Below are positions 1 to 8,663 of a stretch of 64,000 nucleotides of DNA, in pieces. Made by a program: the position numbers and the translations under genes. Positions within the stretch are counted from its first letter, which is position 1. Each line of letters begins with the position of its first letter. This DNA comes from Limnospira fusiformis SAG 85.79. Its GTDB lineage: Bacteria; Cyanobacteriota; Cyanobacteriia; Cyanobacteriales; Microcoleaceae. The DNA is taken from the NCBI RefSeq assembly GCF_012516315.1, contig NZ_CP051185.1, positions 5,213,363-5,277,362 of the forward strand, written 5' to 3'. The notes beneath the pieces were generated by a model. That model was given only the letters and a program-made list of their open reading frames with translations, was not told the origin of the DNA and did no database searches.

Positions 1-1
1 G

Positions 2-499
2 GTATGTTTGGGGTTGATTTACCTATTTCTTAATCGCTCTAATTGGGGTTTAAGGATTAGGTCAGTAACTCAAAATCGCCAAATGAGTGCTTGTCTGGGT
101 ATCCCTACAGACCAGGTTGATGCTTTGACATTTGCCATGGGTTCGGGACTGGCTGGGGTAGCAGGTTGTGCGATTACTTTATTGGGTTCAGTTGGACCGA
201 ATACCGGACAAAATTATATCGTTGATACCTTTATGGTGGTGGTAGTTGGTGGGGTGGGAAATTTGCTGGGGACGGTGTTAGCCGCTTTAGTTATTGGTAG
301 CTTAATTTATTTGATTGGTTCGGGAACATTGGCGTTCTTATTATCCTCTGTGGATGTTCTACAGCCTGTGGTCGATTTCTTGAGTTTCTTTGCGACAACC
401 AGTATGTCTAAGGTGTTAGTCTTTGCGCTAATTATTGCCTTTTTGCAAATTAAACCTGCGGGCATTTTCCCGCCTAAAGGCAGAACTGCTGAGTTGTAG
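2..499 (+). CDS. urtB: Urea ABC transporter permease UrtB (3' part, cut by window edge)
   Basis: Inner-membrane permease of the high-affinity urea uptake ABC transporter. The open frame runs in from the left edge, so only about the last 165 residues are present and the start is outside the window. The visible part is hydrophobic with several membrane segments and Gly-rich stretches such as VVVVGGVGNLLGT, typical of LIV-I-type permeases. It is followed after 71 bp by urtC and then by two ATPase genes, the order of urt operons in cyanobacteria. Family assignment rests on this order and on similarity to branched-chain amino acid permeases. Urt operons are usually under NtcA nitrogen control, but the promoter is outside the window. 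Confidence 0.9.
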   Translation, partial: VCLGLIYLFLNRSNWGLRIRSVTQNRQMSACLGIPTDQVDALTFAMGSGLAGVAGCAITLLGSVGPNTGQNYIVDTFMVVVVGGVGNLLGTVLAALVIGSLIYLIGSGTLAFLLSSVDVLQPVVDFLSFFATTSMSKVLVFALIIAFLQIKPAGIFPPKGRTAEL

Positions 500-570
500 A
501 TTGGGATTTGCGAACACTTTAAAAATCAACATTTTATCCATGGTTAATTAAGGTTAATTGGGTCATATAT

Positions 571-1734
571 ATGAATCAGGAAATCGGTAGGGTCGCCCAA
601 CAAAAACAGAAGCAACAACAGCGACTCATTGAAATTGGGGTAATAATAGCGATCGCTATTATTTTGGGTGTGATAATGCCTTTAGCTTTGCCAGCCTTTA
701 GATTAAAGCTATTGGGGCGTTTCTTATCCCTATCTATTGTCGCCCTCGGTATTGATTTAATCTGGGGATATACAGGGCTGCTAAGTTTAGGACATGGCAT
801 CTTTTTTAGCCTGGGAGGATACGCCCTGGCTATGTATTTACAGTTACAGCTTCCCGAAGGTCGAATCCCCGACTTTTTTATGCTCTATGGAGTTGAACAA
901 CTCCCCTGGTTTTGGGAGCCATTTTATTCGTTTCCGTTTACCCTAGTTGCCATCTTTTTGATTCCCGGTATCGTGGCGGCAATATTGGGATATTTGGTAT
1001 TTCGTAACCGCATTAAAGGGGTTTACTTTTCCATCCTCACCCAGGCAGCTTTGCTGGTATTTTTTCATCTGTTTAACGGTCAACAAAAATATATCAACGG
1101 AAGCAATGGACTCAAAACAGATACCACTATGATTTTTGGGACTCAGGCGGGTTCCCCCGCCGCCCAACTGGTATTTTATGAATTGTCTATTCTGTTGATT
1201 ATTTTAATTTATTTACTGTGTCGGTGGCTGACCAGTGGGAGGTTTGGGCGTTTATTGGTAGCCATTCGAGATGATGAAAATCGGGTGAGATTTTCCGGCT
1301 ATGACCCCACGGGGTTTAAGGTTTTGGTCTTTGCTATTTCTGGGGCGATCGCCGGAATTGCTGGGGCATTATATACTGTTCAAAGTGGTATTATCACCCC
1401 TAGTTTTATGGAGGTAGCCTTTTCTATTGAAATGGTGATTTGGGTCGCCGTTGGTGGTAGGGCGACTCTGGTGGGGGCGATTTTGGGAACTGTCTTAGTT
1501 CGCCTCGGTCAAACCTTCCTCAGTGAACAATTCCCCCAAGTTTGGCTGTTTTTTCAAGGCGCATTATTCTTAATTGTGGTGACAGTTCTCCCTAGTGGTA
1601 TAGTGGGATGGTTACGGACAGATGGTTGGGAATATATGCGATCGCTATTAGGTTTCCGACAGCCCATAATGACCTACCCTCAACTAGAAGAAGACCCAGA
1701 ATTGCAACTAGAACGCGAAGAACTTGAGAGTTAA
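571..1734 (+). CDS. urtC: Urea ABC transporter permease UrtC
   Basis: Second membrane permease of the urea transporter, pairing with UrtB to form the channel. The protein has 387 residues, a normal length. A charged, Gln-rich cytoplasmic N-terminus (residues 1-20) is followed by many hydrophobic segments. The motif GYTGLLSLGHGIFFSLGGYA near residue 67 is characteristic of LivM/UrtC permeases, and a conserved AIRDDENR segment lies in the cytoplasmic loop before the last membrane block. The start ATG follows a 71-bp gap after urtB. The 3' end precedes the urtD start by only 25 bp. It belongs to the urtBCDE operon. Confidence 0.93.
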   Translation: MNQEIGRVAQQKQKQQQRLIEIGVIIAIAIILGVIMPLALPAFRLKLLGRFLSLSIVALGIDLIWGYTGLLSLGHGIFFSLGGYALAMYLQLQLPEGRIPDFFMLYGVEQLPWFWEPFYSFPFTLVAIFLIPGIVAAILGYLVFRNRIKGVYFSILTQAALLVFFHLFNGQQKYINGSNGLKTDTTMIFGTQAGSPAAQLVFYELSILLIILIYLLCRWLTSGRFGRLLVAIRDDENRVRFSGYDPTGFKVLVFAISGAIAGIAGALYTVQSGIITPSFMEVAFSIEMVIWVAVGGRATLVGAILGTVLVRLGQTFLSEQFPQVWLFFQGALFLIVVTVLPSGIVGWLRTDGWEYMRSLLGFRQPIMTYPQLEEDPELQLEREELES

Positions 1735-1759
1735 TATTGAGTGGATTAATGGACTGGAA

Positions 1760-2497
1760 ATGAACATCTTAGAAATCGAAAATGTTACCGTCAATTTTGA
1801 TGGCTTTAAAGCCCTCAATAACCTTAACTTTAGCATGAAAGCTGGGGAATTGCGGGTAATTATCGGCCCTAATGGTGCGGGAAAAACCACCTTTTTAGAT
1901 ACCATCACCGGAAAAGTTCAACCCACCGAAGGACAAGTTAAATTTAAGGGGCGGAATTTACGAAATATCCCCGAATATAAAATCGCCCGGCTAGGAATTG
2001 GTCGCAAGTTTCAGACTCCCAGAGTTTATCTAAATTTGACGGTAGCCGAAAATTTGGATCTGGTGGTTAATCAAAATAAAAATGTGTTTACCACCCTATT
2101 TCGTCGCCCTATTTCTGGGGAAAAACGAACGATGGCGGGACTGTTGGAAACGGTGGGTTTAGCAGCCAAAGGAGATTTAAAAGCGGAATTTTTAGCCCAC
2201 GGTGAAAAGCAGCGCCTAGAAATTGGTATGCTAGTCGCCCAGTCCCCCGATTTATTATTAGTTGATGAACCGGTGGCGGGACTAACTGATGAGGAAACGG
2301 AAAACGTCGGTAATTTATTGTTAGCCTTAGCGGAAAGCCACTCAATTATTGTGATTGAACATGATATGGAATTTGTCCGACAAATAGCGCGTCAGGTGAC
2401 AGTATTACATCAAGGTTCGGTTTTGTGTGAGGGAAATATGGAACAGGTGCAAAATGACCCCAGAGTGATTGAGGTTTATTTAGGAAAAGAGGAGTAA
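1760..2497 (+). CDS. urtD: Urea ABC transporter ATP-binding protein UrtD
   Basis: Cytoplasmic ATPase subunit that energises urea import. Residues near the N-terminus include the Walker A motif GPNGAGKT; the signature region reads AHGEKQRLEIGM, the variant found in LivG/UrtD proteins in place of LSGGQ; Walker B is LLLVDEPVAGL, followed by the H-loop IEHD. I place the start at the ATG at 1760 (245 residues, usual UrtD length). An upstream TTG at 1724 would add 12 non-conserved residues and overlap urtC. UrtE begins 5 bp after its stop, so the two ATPases are probably co-translated. Confidence 0.93.
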   Translation: MNILEIENVTVNFDGFKALNNLNFSMKAGELRVIIGPNGAGKTTFLDTITGKVQPTEGQVKFKGRNLRNIPEYKIARLGIGRKFQTPRVYLNLTVAENLDLVVNQNKNVFTTLFRRPISGEKRTMAGLLETVGLAAKGDLKAEFLAHGEKQRLEIGMLVAQSPDLLLVDEPVAGLTDEETENVGNLLLALAESHSIIVIEHDMEFVRQIARQVTVLHQGSVLCEGNMEQVQNDPRVIEVYLGKEE

Positions 2498-2502
2498 GTA
2501 AA

Positions 2503-3255
2503 ATGACATCAACTCAAGCGGATATCCAACCCCATATTATCCCATCAAACCTAATGTTACAGGTTTCTGGTGTGAATGTTTATTACGGAGAAAGCCACAT
2601 TTTACGCGATGTTGATTTAAGTGTTCCGGTCGGGGAGATGGTTTGTCTAATTGGTCGTAATGGTGTGGGAAAAACTACCTTATTAAAAACCATCATGGGA
2701 CTACTCAAACCCCGCACCGGACAGGTAAAATTTGCCGATGTTCCCATTACCCAAATTCCCACCCACAAACGGGCTAAATTAGGCATTGGTTATGTTCCCC
2801 AAGGGCGAGAAATTATCCCCCGCGTCACGGTGCAGGAAAATCTCCTGTTAGGCTTAGAAGCCTCTGGGGAAGTCGGGAGAGGTAAAAGAGAAATACCAGA
2901 GGATATTTTTGATTTATTCCCAGTGTTAAAAACTATGCTGTCTCGTATGGGGGGAGACCTTAGCGGTGGTCAGCAGCAACAGTTAGCGATCGCCAGGGCG
3001 TTAATGGGAAAGCCACGTCTATTAGTCTTAGATGAACCCACAGAGGGCATTCAACCTTCAATTATCCTAGAAATTGAAGCAGCGGTGCGGCGGATTATTG
3101 AAACTAGGGGAATTTCTGTGCTATTGGTGGAACAGCATTTACACTTTGTCCGCCAAGCCGATCGCTATTATGCCATGCAAAAAGGCGGAATAGTTGCCTC
3201 TGGCTTAACCGAAGATCTCAGCGCGGAACTAATTAAAGAGTTTTTGGCGGTCTAA
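2503..3255 (+). CDS. urtE: Urea ABC transporter ATP-binding protein UrtE
   Basis: Second ATPase subunit of the urea transporter. Walker A is GRNGVGKT, the signature is LSGGQQQQ, Walker B is LLVLDEPTEGI and the H-loop is VEQH. The chosen ATG at 2503 has a purine-rich ribosome site (GAGGAG) about 10 bp upstream. An internal ATG at 2554, where family similarity begins (MLQVSGVNVYYGES), is an alternative start that would remove a 17-residue tail. It is the last gene of the urt operon. Its 3' end overlaps the convergent ThiO-like gene by 4 bp, leaving no room for a separate terminator. Confidence 0.93.
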   Translation: MTSTQADIQPHIIPSNLMLQVSGVNVYYGESHILRDVDLSVPVGEMVCLIGRNGVGKTTLLKTIMGLLKPRTGQVKFADVPITQIPTHKRAKLGIGYVPQGREIIPRVTVQENLLLGLEASGEVGRGKREIPEDIFDLFPVLKTMLSRMGGDLSGGQQQQLAIARALMGKPRLLVLDEPTEGIQPSIILEIEAAVRRIIETRGISVLLVEQHLHFVRQADRYYAMQKGGIVASGLTEDLSAELIKEFLAV

Positions 3256-4361
3256 ATGCCACCATTAATCATCTGACGTATTTCTAAAGCAGTTGCTGGG
3301 GCTAATAACACGCCGTTGCGGTAGTGTCCCGTAGCGAGTAGGACATTACCAAAACCCGCCAAAGGACCGATAACGGGGGCGGGTCTACCTTCGGGACGGG
3401 GCCTTAGCCCATGCCATTGGTGGATAATTTCCCCTTGGGCGAGGGCGGGACAAATAGCGATCGCCCTTTCCAGAAGAAAATCAACTTGTTGTAGTTGCGG
3501 TTGGACTTCCCCGCTGGGGTCTGGAAATTCCACGGTTGCACCCACCCAATATTCAGAACCCCCCAAAGGTACAATATGCACATCATCTCCTGTAATCACA
3601 GGTTGGGGATGATTACCCCCCAAAGGTTCACGAAAGCGGAACTTGAGGGCTTGTCCGAGGACGGGTTTAATGGTTAACCCAGAGGGCAAAGATTGGCTCT
3701 GAAGTAGGGGTGTAGTCCCCAAACCCGCCGCCACCACCACCCAGTCAGCCGGAAGGCTTCCAGAGTCAGTATTTAGGCGCTGACAGAGTTTCTGACCATG
3801 ACCCAACTGGGTAATTTCCCAGCCCTCGACATTAACACCAAAGTTAAATGTAGCCCCATTTTTTTGGGCGGCTTCGACCAAAGCCTTAGTTATGGTTGTG
3901 GGGTTAACTTGACGATCGCTTGGGGAATATATAGCCCCTGTGACTCGCGAACAATCAATCTGGGGATAATGCGATCGCACAGTTGGCTGATCCATTAACT
4001 CCAGATGAAAACCTTGTTCACGGCGGATAGTAGCTAATTCCTGCCAACGATGCCAATTTTCCCCCTCAAACCCTAACATCAAAATCCCTTGGCGGTTAAA
4101 AGGAATGGCATACCCATTACAGGCTTCCAATTCAGGAATTAGGGTTTCATAGCGAGCCATACTGTCGCGCCGTAAAGCCCAAGCCCGCCCCTTGGTTTTG
4201 TGACTGATGACCCCCATTAATACCCCCAAAGCGGCGGCGGTTGACTGGGTAGCGGGTGGATGACGATCTACCACGGTGACGGTTAACCCGGACACCAGAC
4301 TAAGTTCATAGGCGATCGCCGCCCCGATAATGCCACACCCGACAATCACAACCCTAGTCAT
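3252..4361 (-). CDS. FAD-dependent amino-acid oxidase, glycine oxidase ThiO-like
   Basis: Predicted cytosolic flavoprotein of the D-amino-acid oxidase (DAO) superfamily, 369 residues. The N-terminus has a Rossmann FAD motif, VGCGIIGAAIAYELS at residues 7-21. The C-terminus carries the family motif HGLRPRPEGRPAPVIG and the ATGHYRNG substrate/FAD loop, which point to the glycine oxidase ThiO branch. ThiO supplies dehydroglycine for the thiazole moiety of thiamin; in many cyanobacteria it is fused to ThiG, whereas this one stands alone. Substrate cannot be proven from sequence. It converges on urtE with a 4-bp overlap. Confidence 0.75.
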   Translation of the reverse strand: MTRVVIVGCGIIGAAIAYELSLVSGLTVTVVDRHPPATQSTAAALGVLMGVISHKTKGRAWALRRDSMARYETLIPELEACNGYAIPFNRQGILMLGFEGENWHRWQELATIRREQGFHLELMDQPTVRSHYPQIDCSRVTGAIYSPSDRQVNPTTITKALVEAAQKNGATFNFGVNVEGWEITQLGHGQKLCQRLNTDSGSLPADWVVVAAGLGTTPLLQSQSLPSGLTIKPVLGQALKFRFREPLGGNHPQPVITGDDVHIVPLGGSEYWVGATVEFPDPSGEVQPQLQQVDFLLERAIAICPALAQGEIIHQWHGLRPRPEGRPAPVIGPLAGFGNVLLATGHYRNGVLLAPATALEIRQMINGGI

Positions 4362-4396
4362 AAGCCACCATATACCCTTCCCTAACTACCTATTCC

Positions 4397-4843
4397 CTAA
4401 ACTTGGGGAAATTTGCTCAAAAACAAATCCAGGTCTTTCAGGGCTTCCTGATAGCTGATAGCAGCCTGTTGGCGATCGGCTTTAGCCGCCGCCTCACTCA
4501 TATCCTGTAAATGCTCAAACACCTCGCGGGACAACTTGCGGGCTTCTGGTTGTTCATTGGGAAGTAGGTTGCGAACTACATAGTTCATTTCCTGAAGTAC
4601 AGTACCAAAGGGACCGTGAGCAAAATTATCGATATTGATCCAGTCACCCTTTTGGATATAACCTGCCAGTTCTGTGGTGGAGCGATCGCGTATAGCCGCG
4701 ATATTAGACTTATACTCCTGGATTTTTTCAAGCTGAATACTGCTATAGCTGGGAGGTTCCACCGCCACAGGAGAACTGCAACCCACCACGAAGGCGGTTA
4801 CAAATGCCAAAACACAAGCCAAAATTGAACGATAACGCTTCAT
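4397..4843 (-). CDS. psbQ: Photosystem II lipoprotein PsbQ (CyanoQ)
   Basis: Lumenal extrinsic subunit that stabilises the oxygen-evolving side of photosystem II. The N-terminus is a lipoprotein signal: basic MKRYR, a hydrophobic stretch, then a lipobox ending at Cys22 (FVVGC). The mature part is a roughly 120-residue, mostly helical domain including the conserved segment around WINIDNFAHGPFG and a C-terminal four-helix-bundle pattern ending LDLFLSKFPQV, as in cyanobacterial PsbQ. The ATG at 4843 gives 148 residues, the normal length; an upstream in-frame start would place a non-signal stretch before the lipobox and is rejected. Confidence 0.9.
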   Translation of the reverse strand: MKRYRSILACVLAFVTAFVVGCSSPVAVEPPSYSSIQLEKIQEYKSNIAAIRDRSTTELAGYIQKGDWINIDNFAHGPFGTVLQEMNYVVRNLLPNEQPEARKLSREVFEHLQDMSEAAAKADRQQAAISYQEALKDLDLFLSKFPQV

Positions 4844-4971
4844 AACCAAAATTGTTTTTTTGAAATCTGCTCCGATTTGCACAAAGCACAAACGGTTTAA
4901 CAAACCATTGTGGCAGAAAACATCTACCACAGCTTATTGAATTGATAAATTAGGCTAAACACAGGGTCAAG

Positions 4972-5760
4972 CTACCCTTTGGGTCGGAATTGCTTTTCTA
5001 CCAAACTGGCTATGATATCTCTGGGCATTAACCGAGGTAAGTTGACAATAATCTGATTAGAGATGCCTCCGGTCACCAGGGTAGAGTCTTTTTTGTCTAA
5101 GCTAGAGAGGGTTTCCTTCACCACTTCGGCGGCGCTGGCATAATTGTTACCAGAGCTTTTCATGGACTGGGGAAATTCGGCATTTTCAAAAAAATTCGAT
5201 TCTGTCGGGCCAGGACAAAGGCATAAAATCCGCACCCCTGTATCCTGATTTTCTGCCCATATAGCCTGACTAAAGTTGACCACAAAGGCTTTAGTGGCAG
5301 AGTATACAGACATATAGGGTAGGGCTTGATATCCGGCGATCGATGATACATTGACGATCGCCCCAAAGCGGCGGGCTTTCATCACCCCCAGGAATAGATA
5401 GGTCAACTCTACCAGGACGGTAACATTGAGTTGCACCATTGCCAATTGTTTAGTGAGCGATCGCTCATCCAAAGGTCCATAGTCCCCAAACCCGGCATTA
5501 TTCACCAGCAGATCCACCGTCTCAGGTCCCCCCGCCACCTGGTCAAAGATTACCTGTCCGGCGTTGGCTTCGGTGAGGTCTTGGCTGATTACCTGGACTT
5601 TTACCCCATATTGGGATTGTAACTCCCCGGCTAAGTTTTCCAGTTTATCTTGCGATCGGGCTACCAAAACCAGATCGCCCTTTTGGGCTGCTATTTGTCT
5701 AGCAAAGGTTTCACCAATACCGAATGAAGCCCCTGTTACTAACGCTTTTTTGATTTGCAT
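4972..5760 (-). CDS. Short-chain dehydrogenase/reductase (SDR)
   Basis: NAD(P)-dependent oxidoreductase of the classical SDR family, 262 residues. Nucleotide-binding motif TGASFGIG at residues 9-16, NNAG motif after beta-4, a catalytic Ser in NVSSIAG and the YSATK (YxxxK) active site are all present. Similar bacterial proteins are annotated as DltE/YqjQ-like short-chain dehydrogenases, but the substrate is unknown. The start at 5760 (MQIKKALVTGAS) puts the Rossmann motif at the usual distance from the N-terminus; an upstream in-frame start would add 16 unlikely residues. It lies 17 bp downstream of the FIST gene on the same strand and may be co-transcribed with it. Confidence 0.88.
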   Translation of the reverse strand: MQIKKALVTGASFGIGETFARQIAAQKGDLVLVARSQDKLENLAGELQSQYGVKVQVISQDLTEANAGQVIFDQVAGGPETVDLLVNNAGFGDYGPLDERSLTKQLAMVQLNVTVLVELTYLFLGVMKARRFGAIVNVSSIAGYQALPYMSVYSATKAFVVNFSQAIWAENQDTGVRILCLCPGPTESNFFENAEFPQSMKSSGNNYASAAEVVKETLSSLDKKDSTLVTGGISNQIIVNLPRLMPRDIIASLVEKQFRPKG

Positions 5761-5777
5761 GATGTGATCTTCAAATA

Positions 5778-7040
5778 TTACGGTTGACGCAGAATGCCAA
5801 ACACACAAGTATACCCATGCAAAAATGTAGCATTTCCCACGGGTCCGATTTCACCATTACAGAAAAATCCCGTTAGGGGTATTTTAAAATACTCCCGAAA
5901 CAGATTCGAGTCAAAATCTGGCTGACCATAAAGATTTTCTCCCCGTCCCAAACAGGAAAATATCAGCGCCCCTTCCGTGGCCACTGGTGCCGTCGTTTCT
6001 GTCAGCTTCTGGTGACCACTTAGCAAGCCTTTCAAGTCTTCCGCAGAAGTGCGACTATCGCGCAAATGAAACTGAATGCGTTGTCCTGGTCTAACGCGAT
6101 CGCCTATAGCCATAGCCCCCACTCTGGGGTCAACTCCCATCAAATTACGAATTAAAAAATCCCCCGATTCTAATTTAGCTTTAAACTCATCGCGCGCCAC
6201 ACCCACAAATAACGAATTTTGAGCCAGTTTGCGGTCATCTTCCCCCAATTCCGCTATCAATTCCTGTAGTGCTTCTAAAGGCGCAACTTCACGGCGATCG
6301 TTAATATTCAGACCATCAGTTTCCGAACATTTCTCCACCGTCAAGATAATATTTCTTTCCCCTTCACTCACCCGATAAGGCTCCCCAATGGGACGACATC
6401 CCTGGGCGACAATAGTTTCCAAGACAATATTTCCCGTTAAGGCCACTCCCACAGCTTCAGCAGAGTACATCTCGCCGTTACAAAATACAGCCGTCGCCCG
6501 ACCCATCATCCCAGAACTAGCTAATCCTCCCACTTTCGGCGATGCTGGATAGGCATAATCTAACCCTTGGAGTAGATCATTAATCTTCCCATAAAACGGG
6601 TCAATCAACAAAATAAATTGAGGGTCATTTTGGGGATGAACCCCAATTAATTCTACCCAGTCCTCTGGGGGGTTATCTAAATCAGGTAGATCATTGGTAT
6701 TTAGATGAAACGGACAAATATCAACCCCCGGAAGATGGGCTAAACATAAGCCTAATGCGGGTTTACCCTCGATTTCTTTGACCTGTGTTTCCGTCTGCAT
6801 ACCAACTATACCGCCACCTGTACAGCCAATTAGCACCCGCACCGAAAGCTGTTCCGCTAATAATGGCATGAGTCTGGGATAATCACTGCTAAACGCCGAA
6901 GAGATAAACACCAAACCTAGATCTGGCGAAGATTTCAGCGATTCTTGACATTGTTTAACTACCTCCGTCACTGCTGCTTCTAACGATGGACGAGTGGAAA
7001 TCGCGCTGACCCACTCCATGGGTCCTGTTGTATTTATCAT
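5778..7040 (-). CDS. FIST N/C domain sensory protein
   Basis: 420-residue protein with the FIST N-terminal and FIST C-terminal architecture, thought to be a small-molecule (possibly amino-acid) sensing module. Visible family features are the Gly-rich region IGCTGGGIVG, the central KVGGLASSGMMG segment and the C-terminal GFFCNGEIGPVG motif. No kinase or output domain is fused, as in many cyanobacterial stand-alone FIST proteins. AGGA sits a few bases before the ATG at 7040; an ATG at 7019 (MEWVSAISTRPS) is also possible. Its 5' end is only about 17 bp from the right end of an IscB-derived element, so its native promoter may have been displaced. Confidence 0.85.
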   Translation of the reverse strand: MINTTGPMEWVSAISTRPSLEAAVTEVVKQCQESLKSSPDLGLVFISSAFSSDYPRLMPLLAEQLSVRVLIGCTGGGIVGMQTETQVKEIEGKPALGLCLAHLPGVDICPFHLNTNDLPDLDNPPEDWVELIGVHPQNDPQFILLIDPFYGKINDLLQGLDYAYPASPKVGGLASSGMMGRATAVFCNGEMYSAEAVGVALTGNIVLETIVAQGCRPIGEPYRVSEGERNIILTVEKCSETDGLNINDRREVAPLEALQELIAELGEDDRKLAQNSLFVGVARDEFKAKLESGDFLIRNLMGVDPRVGAMAIGDRVRPGQRIQFHLRDSRTSAEDLKGLLSGHQKLTETTAPVATEGALIFSCLGRGENLYGQPDFDSNLFREYFKIPLTGFFCNGEIGPVGNATFLHGYTCVFGILRQP

Positions 7041-7057
7041 TATCCTAAAGTTGCTAT

Positions 7058-7458
7058 CACGTAAAACTCCTGGGAGGGTTGGAAGCTCCGTGATTGATCA
7101 CGGAGAGGAAAACCGACTCAAGCGGATGACCGCCGCCAGCACCCCCTTGCGGGGTGGAGGGGTATGGTTGCCCCTCCATGGAGCTATGGTTGGCTCCGAC
7201 TCCCTTGCGGGGTAATGTTTGCGCTTGCGCTAACGCGCACGCTGCGCGAACGCCAATGTTCAGAGTCGGTACTATCCAAATCGCACGTCCTTAACCCCTT
7301 AGAGATGTTTAACGATTCGGTTCTAGGGCCTGGAACTAGCACGCATTCCAGGGTAGGAACTTTAACTCTTGCTCTGAACGGAGCCAGTTAAGGCTATAGC
7401 TGGTCAGCTACCTGAAAGGGGGGCACGAAGCCCCCGTGCTTCAGCCGGGGGTGCTGAC
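7058..7458 (-). mobile_element. Non-autonomous IscB-family (ISC) element, iscB deleted
   Basis: About 400 bp oriented on the minus strand. Its first ~247 bp (7458 down to 7212) are the reverse complement of the omega-RNA region at 32382-32630, with only about a dozen differences. Its other end matches the right end of the complete iscB element near 33950-34012: both end GCTTCC...CTCCCA..AGG/AGTTTTACGTGA. The right-end hairpin is kept but with different bases: CTCCGTGAT/ATCACGGAG here (7086-7105) against CCCCG.TCT/AGA..CGGGG there, suggesting structural selection. The iscB gene is absent and replaced by about 100 bp containing another perfect hairpin (TGGAGGGG/CCCCTCCA, 7157-7180). Confidence 0.85.
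7212..7458 (-). ncRNA. Orphan omega RNA (HEARO-type) without adjacent iscB
   Basis: Near-identical to the omega RNA that precedes iscB at 32382. It shares the 5' stem GTCAGC/GCTGAC, the GGGGGC/GCCCCC hairpin, and the long arm containing AGTTAAAGTTCCTACC. By analogy with characterised IscB systems, the guide is the sequence immediately 5' of the scaffold, here read from the minus strand just above 7458 (ending CCACCATAAATCAA). That flank differs from the flank of the other copy, so this RNA would carry a different guide. Transcription would run toward the FIST gene. Expression is not shown by sequence; the homology is. Confidence 0.75.
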
Positions 7459-7651
7459 TTGATTTATGGTGGGTTACGAGAAATATTAAAAGATTACTTC
7501 CGATTTTGGGTTGACGCTTTCGAGTGATCTATTACAAACTATGGGCAGCCTAAATCGATCTGATGTAGGGAACTATCTCAATGATTGCCTGCTATGATAG
7601 TTGATTGGGTCAGGCTTTTGGTAAAATTGCTAAGATTGGACAACAGGTTAT

Positions 7652-7876
7652 ATGAACAACGAAATTAACGAAGCCATCGAACAAGGACGGGAAGAAGCCC
7701 GTAACATCTGTGATATCCAAGGCGGAACCTCCCCAGAGTGTGCCGCGGCTTGGGATGCTGTAGAAGAACTTCAGGCGGCGGCTGCTCATAAAAAGCAAAA
7801 ACCCCAGAAAAGCTCTTTTGAGGTTTATTGTGACAATAACCCAGAAGCCGCAGAGTGCCGGCTTTACGACGATTAA
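7652..7876 (+). CDS. cp12: Calvin-cycle regulatory protein CP12
   Basis: Small redox switch protein of 74 residues that joins GAPDH and phosphoribulokinase into an inactive complex in the dark. Both Cys pairs are present: the N-terminal pair in CDIQGGTSPEC and the C-terminal pair in CDNNPEAAEC, and the protein ends with the acidic GAPDH-binding tail RLYDD. The conserved AAAWDAVEELQA core lies between. Length and layout are normal for stand-alone CP12. It has its own upstream region of about 190 bp after the IscB-derived element, with a TATGAT-like -10 near 7593. Confidence 0.95.
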   Translation: MNNEINEAIEQGREEARNICDIQGGTSPECAAAWDAVEELQAAAAHKKQKPQKSSFEVYCDNNPEAAECRLYDD

Positions 7877-8035
7877 CTGCCCCTGGTTTACCTAACTCCC
7901 CTAGCCTTGGCTAAATCGCCATGCTAGGGGGCATCCTTGACCCATAATGGGTCATATTTTTTCGGTTTTGGGAAAACTGACCGAAATTGTCTTGGGTCGC
8001 TCCTGCACTGTCTCAGCACTCTCTATCAAAATATA

Positions 8036-8659
8036 ATGTTAAACCCCATATCCATAGCTGCTACTCCGTCAAGTCTGGAGACTTGGGTTTGGATGGATTA
8101 CAGACTCGCGGTTATATTTACGATTATCCTTCCCCTAATTTTACTGATTTGGGCTCTCGTCAAAAAGCTGGAAGCTATTACTCACCTGTTGATTATCTAT
8201 TGGCGGGTCGCTAGTCTGTTGATGATTACCCTTTATCTGATGATCGCCGCTATCCCCATAGGTTTTATTTGTGCGATCGCTTCTCGTATCCTCATTCCAA
8301 TTAGTTTATGGTTTTGGGTCGATCTCAATGAGGAAATCGAGGATATGCAGCCTTCCCCCTTAAAATTGACCCTCACCAGTTGGCGATGGGCTATTACTGT
8401 TTATAATGCGATCGGGGCCTTGATTTTTCTCCCTTCCCTCCGATGTGCTTTTTTAGGCGCTGAGGATTTATTGGCTGACCCCGGCTGTAGAATTTGGCTT
8501 GACCCCCCTTGGATGTATAAAGAGATTTTTCATCCCGGTTGGAATCCCCCATTTTTGGGCTTTTTGGCAATTGTCGGCCTCTTAATTTATGTCGGATGTT
8601 TTGCCTATTTTGTTGTCATTCGTCTCGGAAGACAGGGACGTTCTGCTACCGGAAATTAA
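8036..8659 (+). CDS. Cyanobacterial integral membrane protein (DUF3177-like)
   Basis: 207-residue hydrophobic protein with four to five predicted membrane helices: a first pair (LAVIFTIILPLILLIWALV; LLIIYWRVASLLMITLYLMIAA), a third (GFICAIASRILIPISLWFWV), then one near WAITVYNAIGALIFL and a last near the C-terminus. From memory this matches the cyanobacteria-specific DUF3177 family, function unknown. I chose the ATG at 8036, where the conserved region begins soon after; the frame is open from 7937 but the extra 33 residues look like shadow sequence. The next gene starts 4 bp after the stop, suggesting co-translation. Confidence 0.7.
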   Translation: MLNPISIAATPSSLETWVWMDYRLAVIFTIILPLILLIWALVKKLEAITHLLIIYWRVASLLMITLYLMIAAIPIGFICAIASRILIPISLWFWVDLNEEIEDMQPSPLKLTLTSWRWAITVYNAIGALIFLPSLRCAFLGAEDLLADPGCRIWLDPPWMYKEIFHPGWNPPFLGFLAIVGLLIYVGCFAYFVVIRLGRQGRSATGN

Positions 8660-8663
8660 TCTG

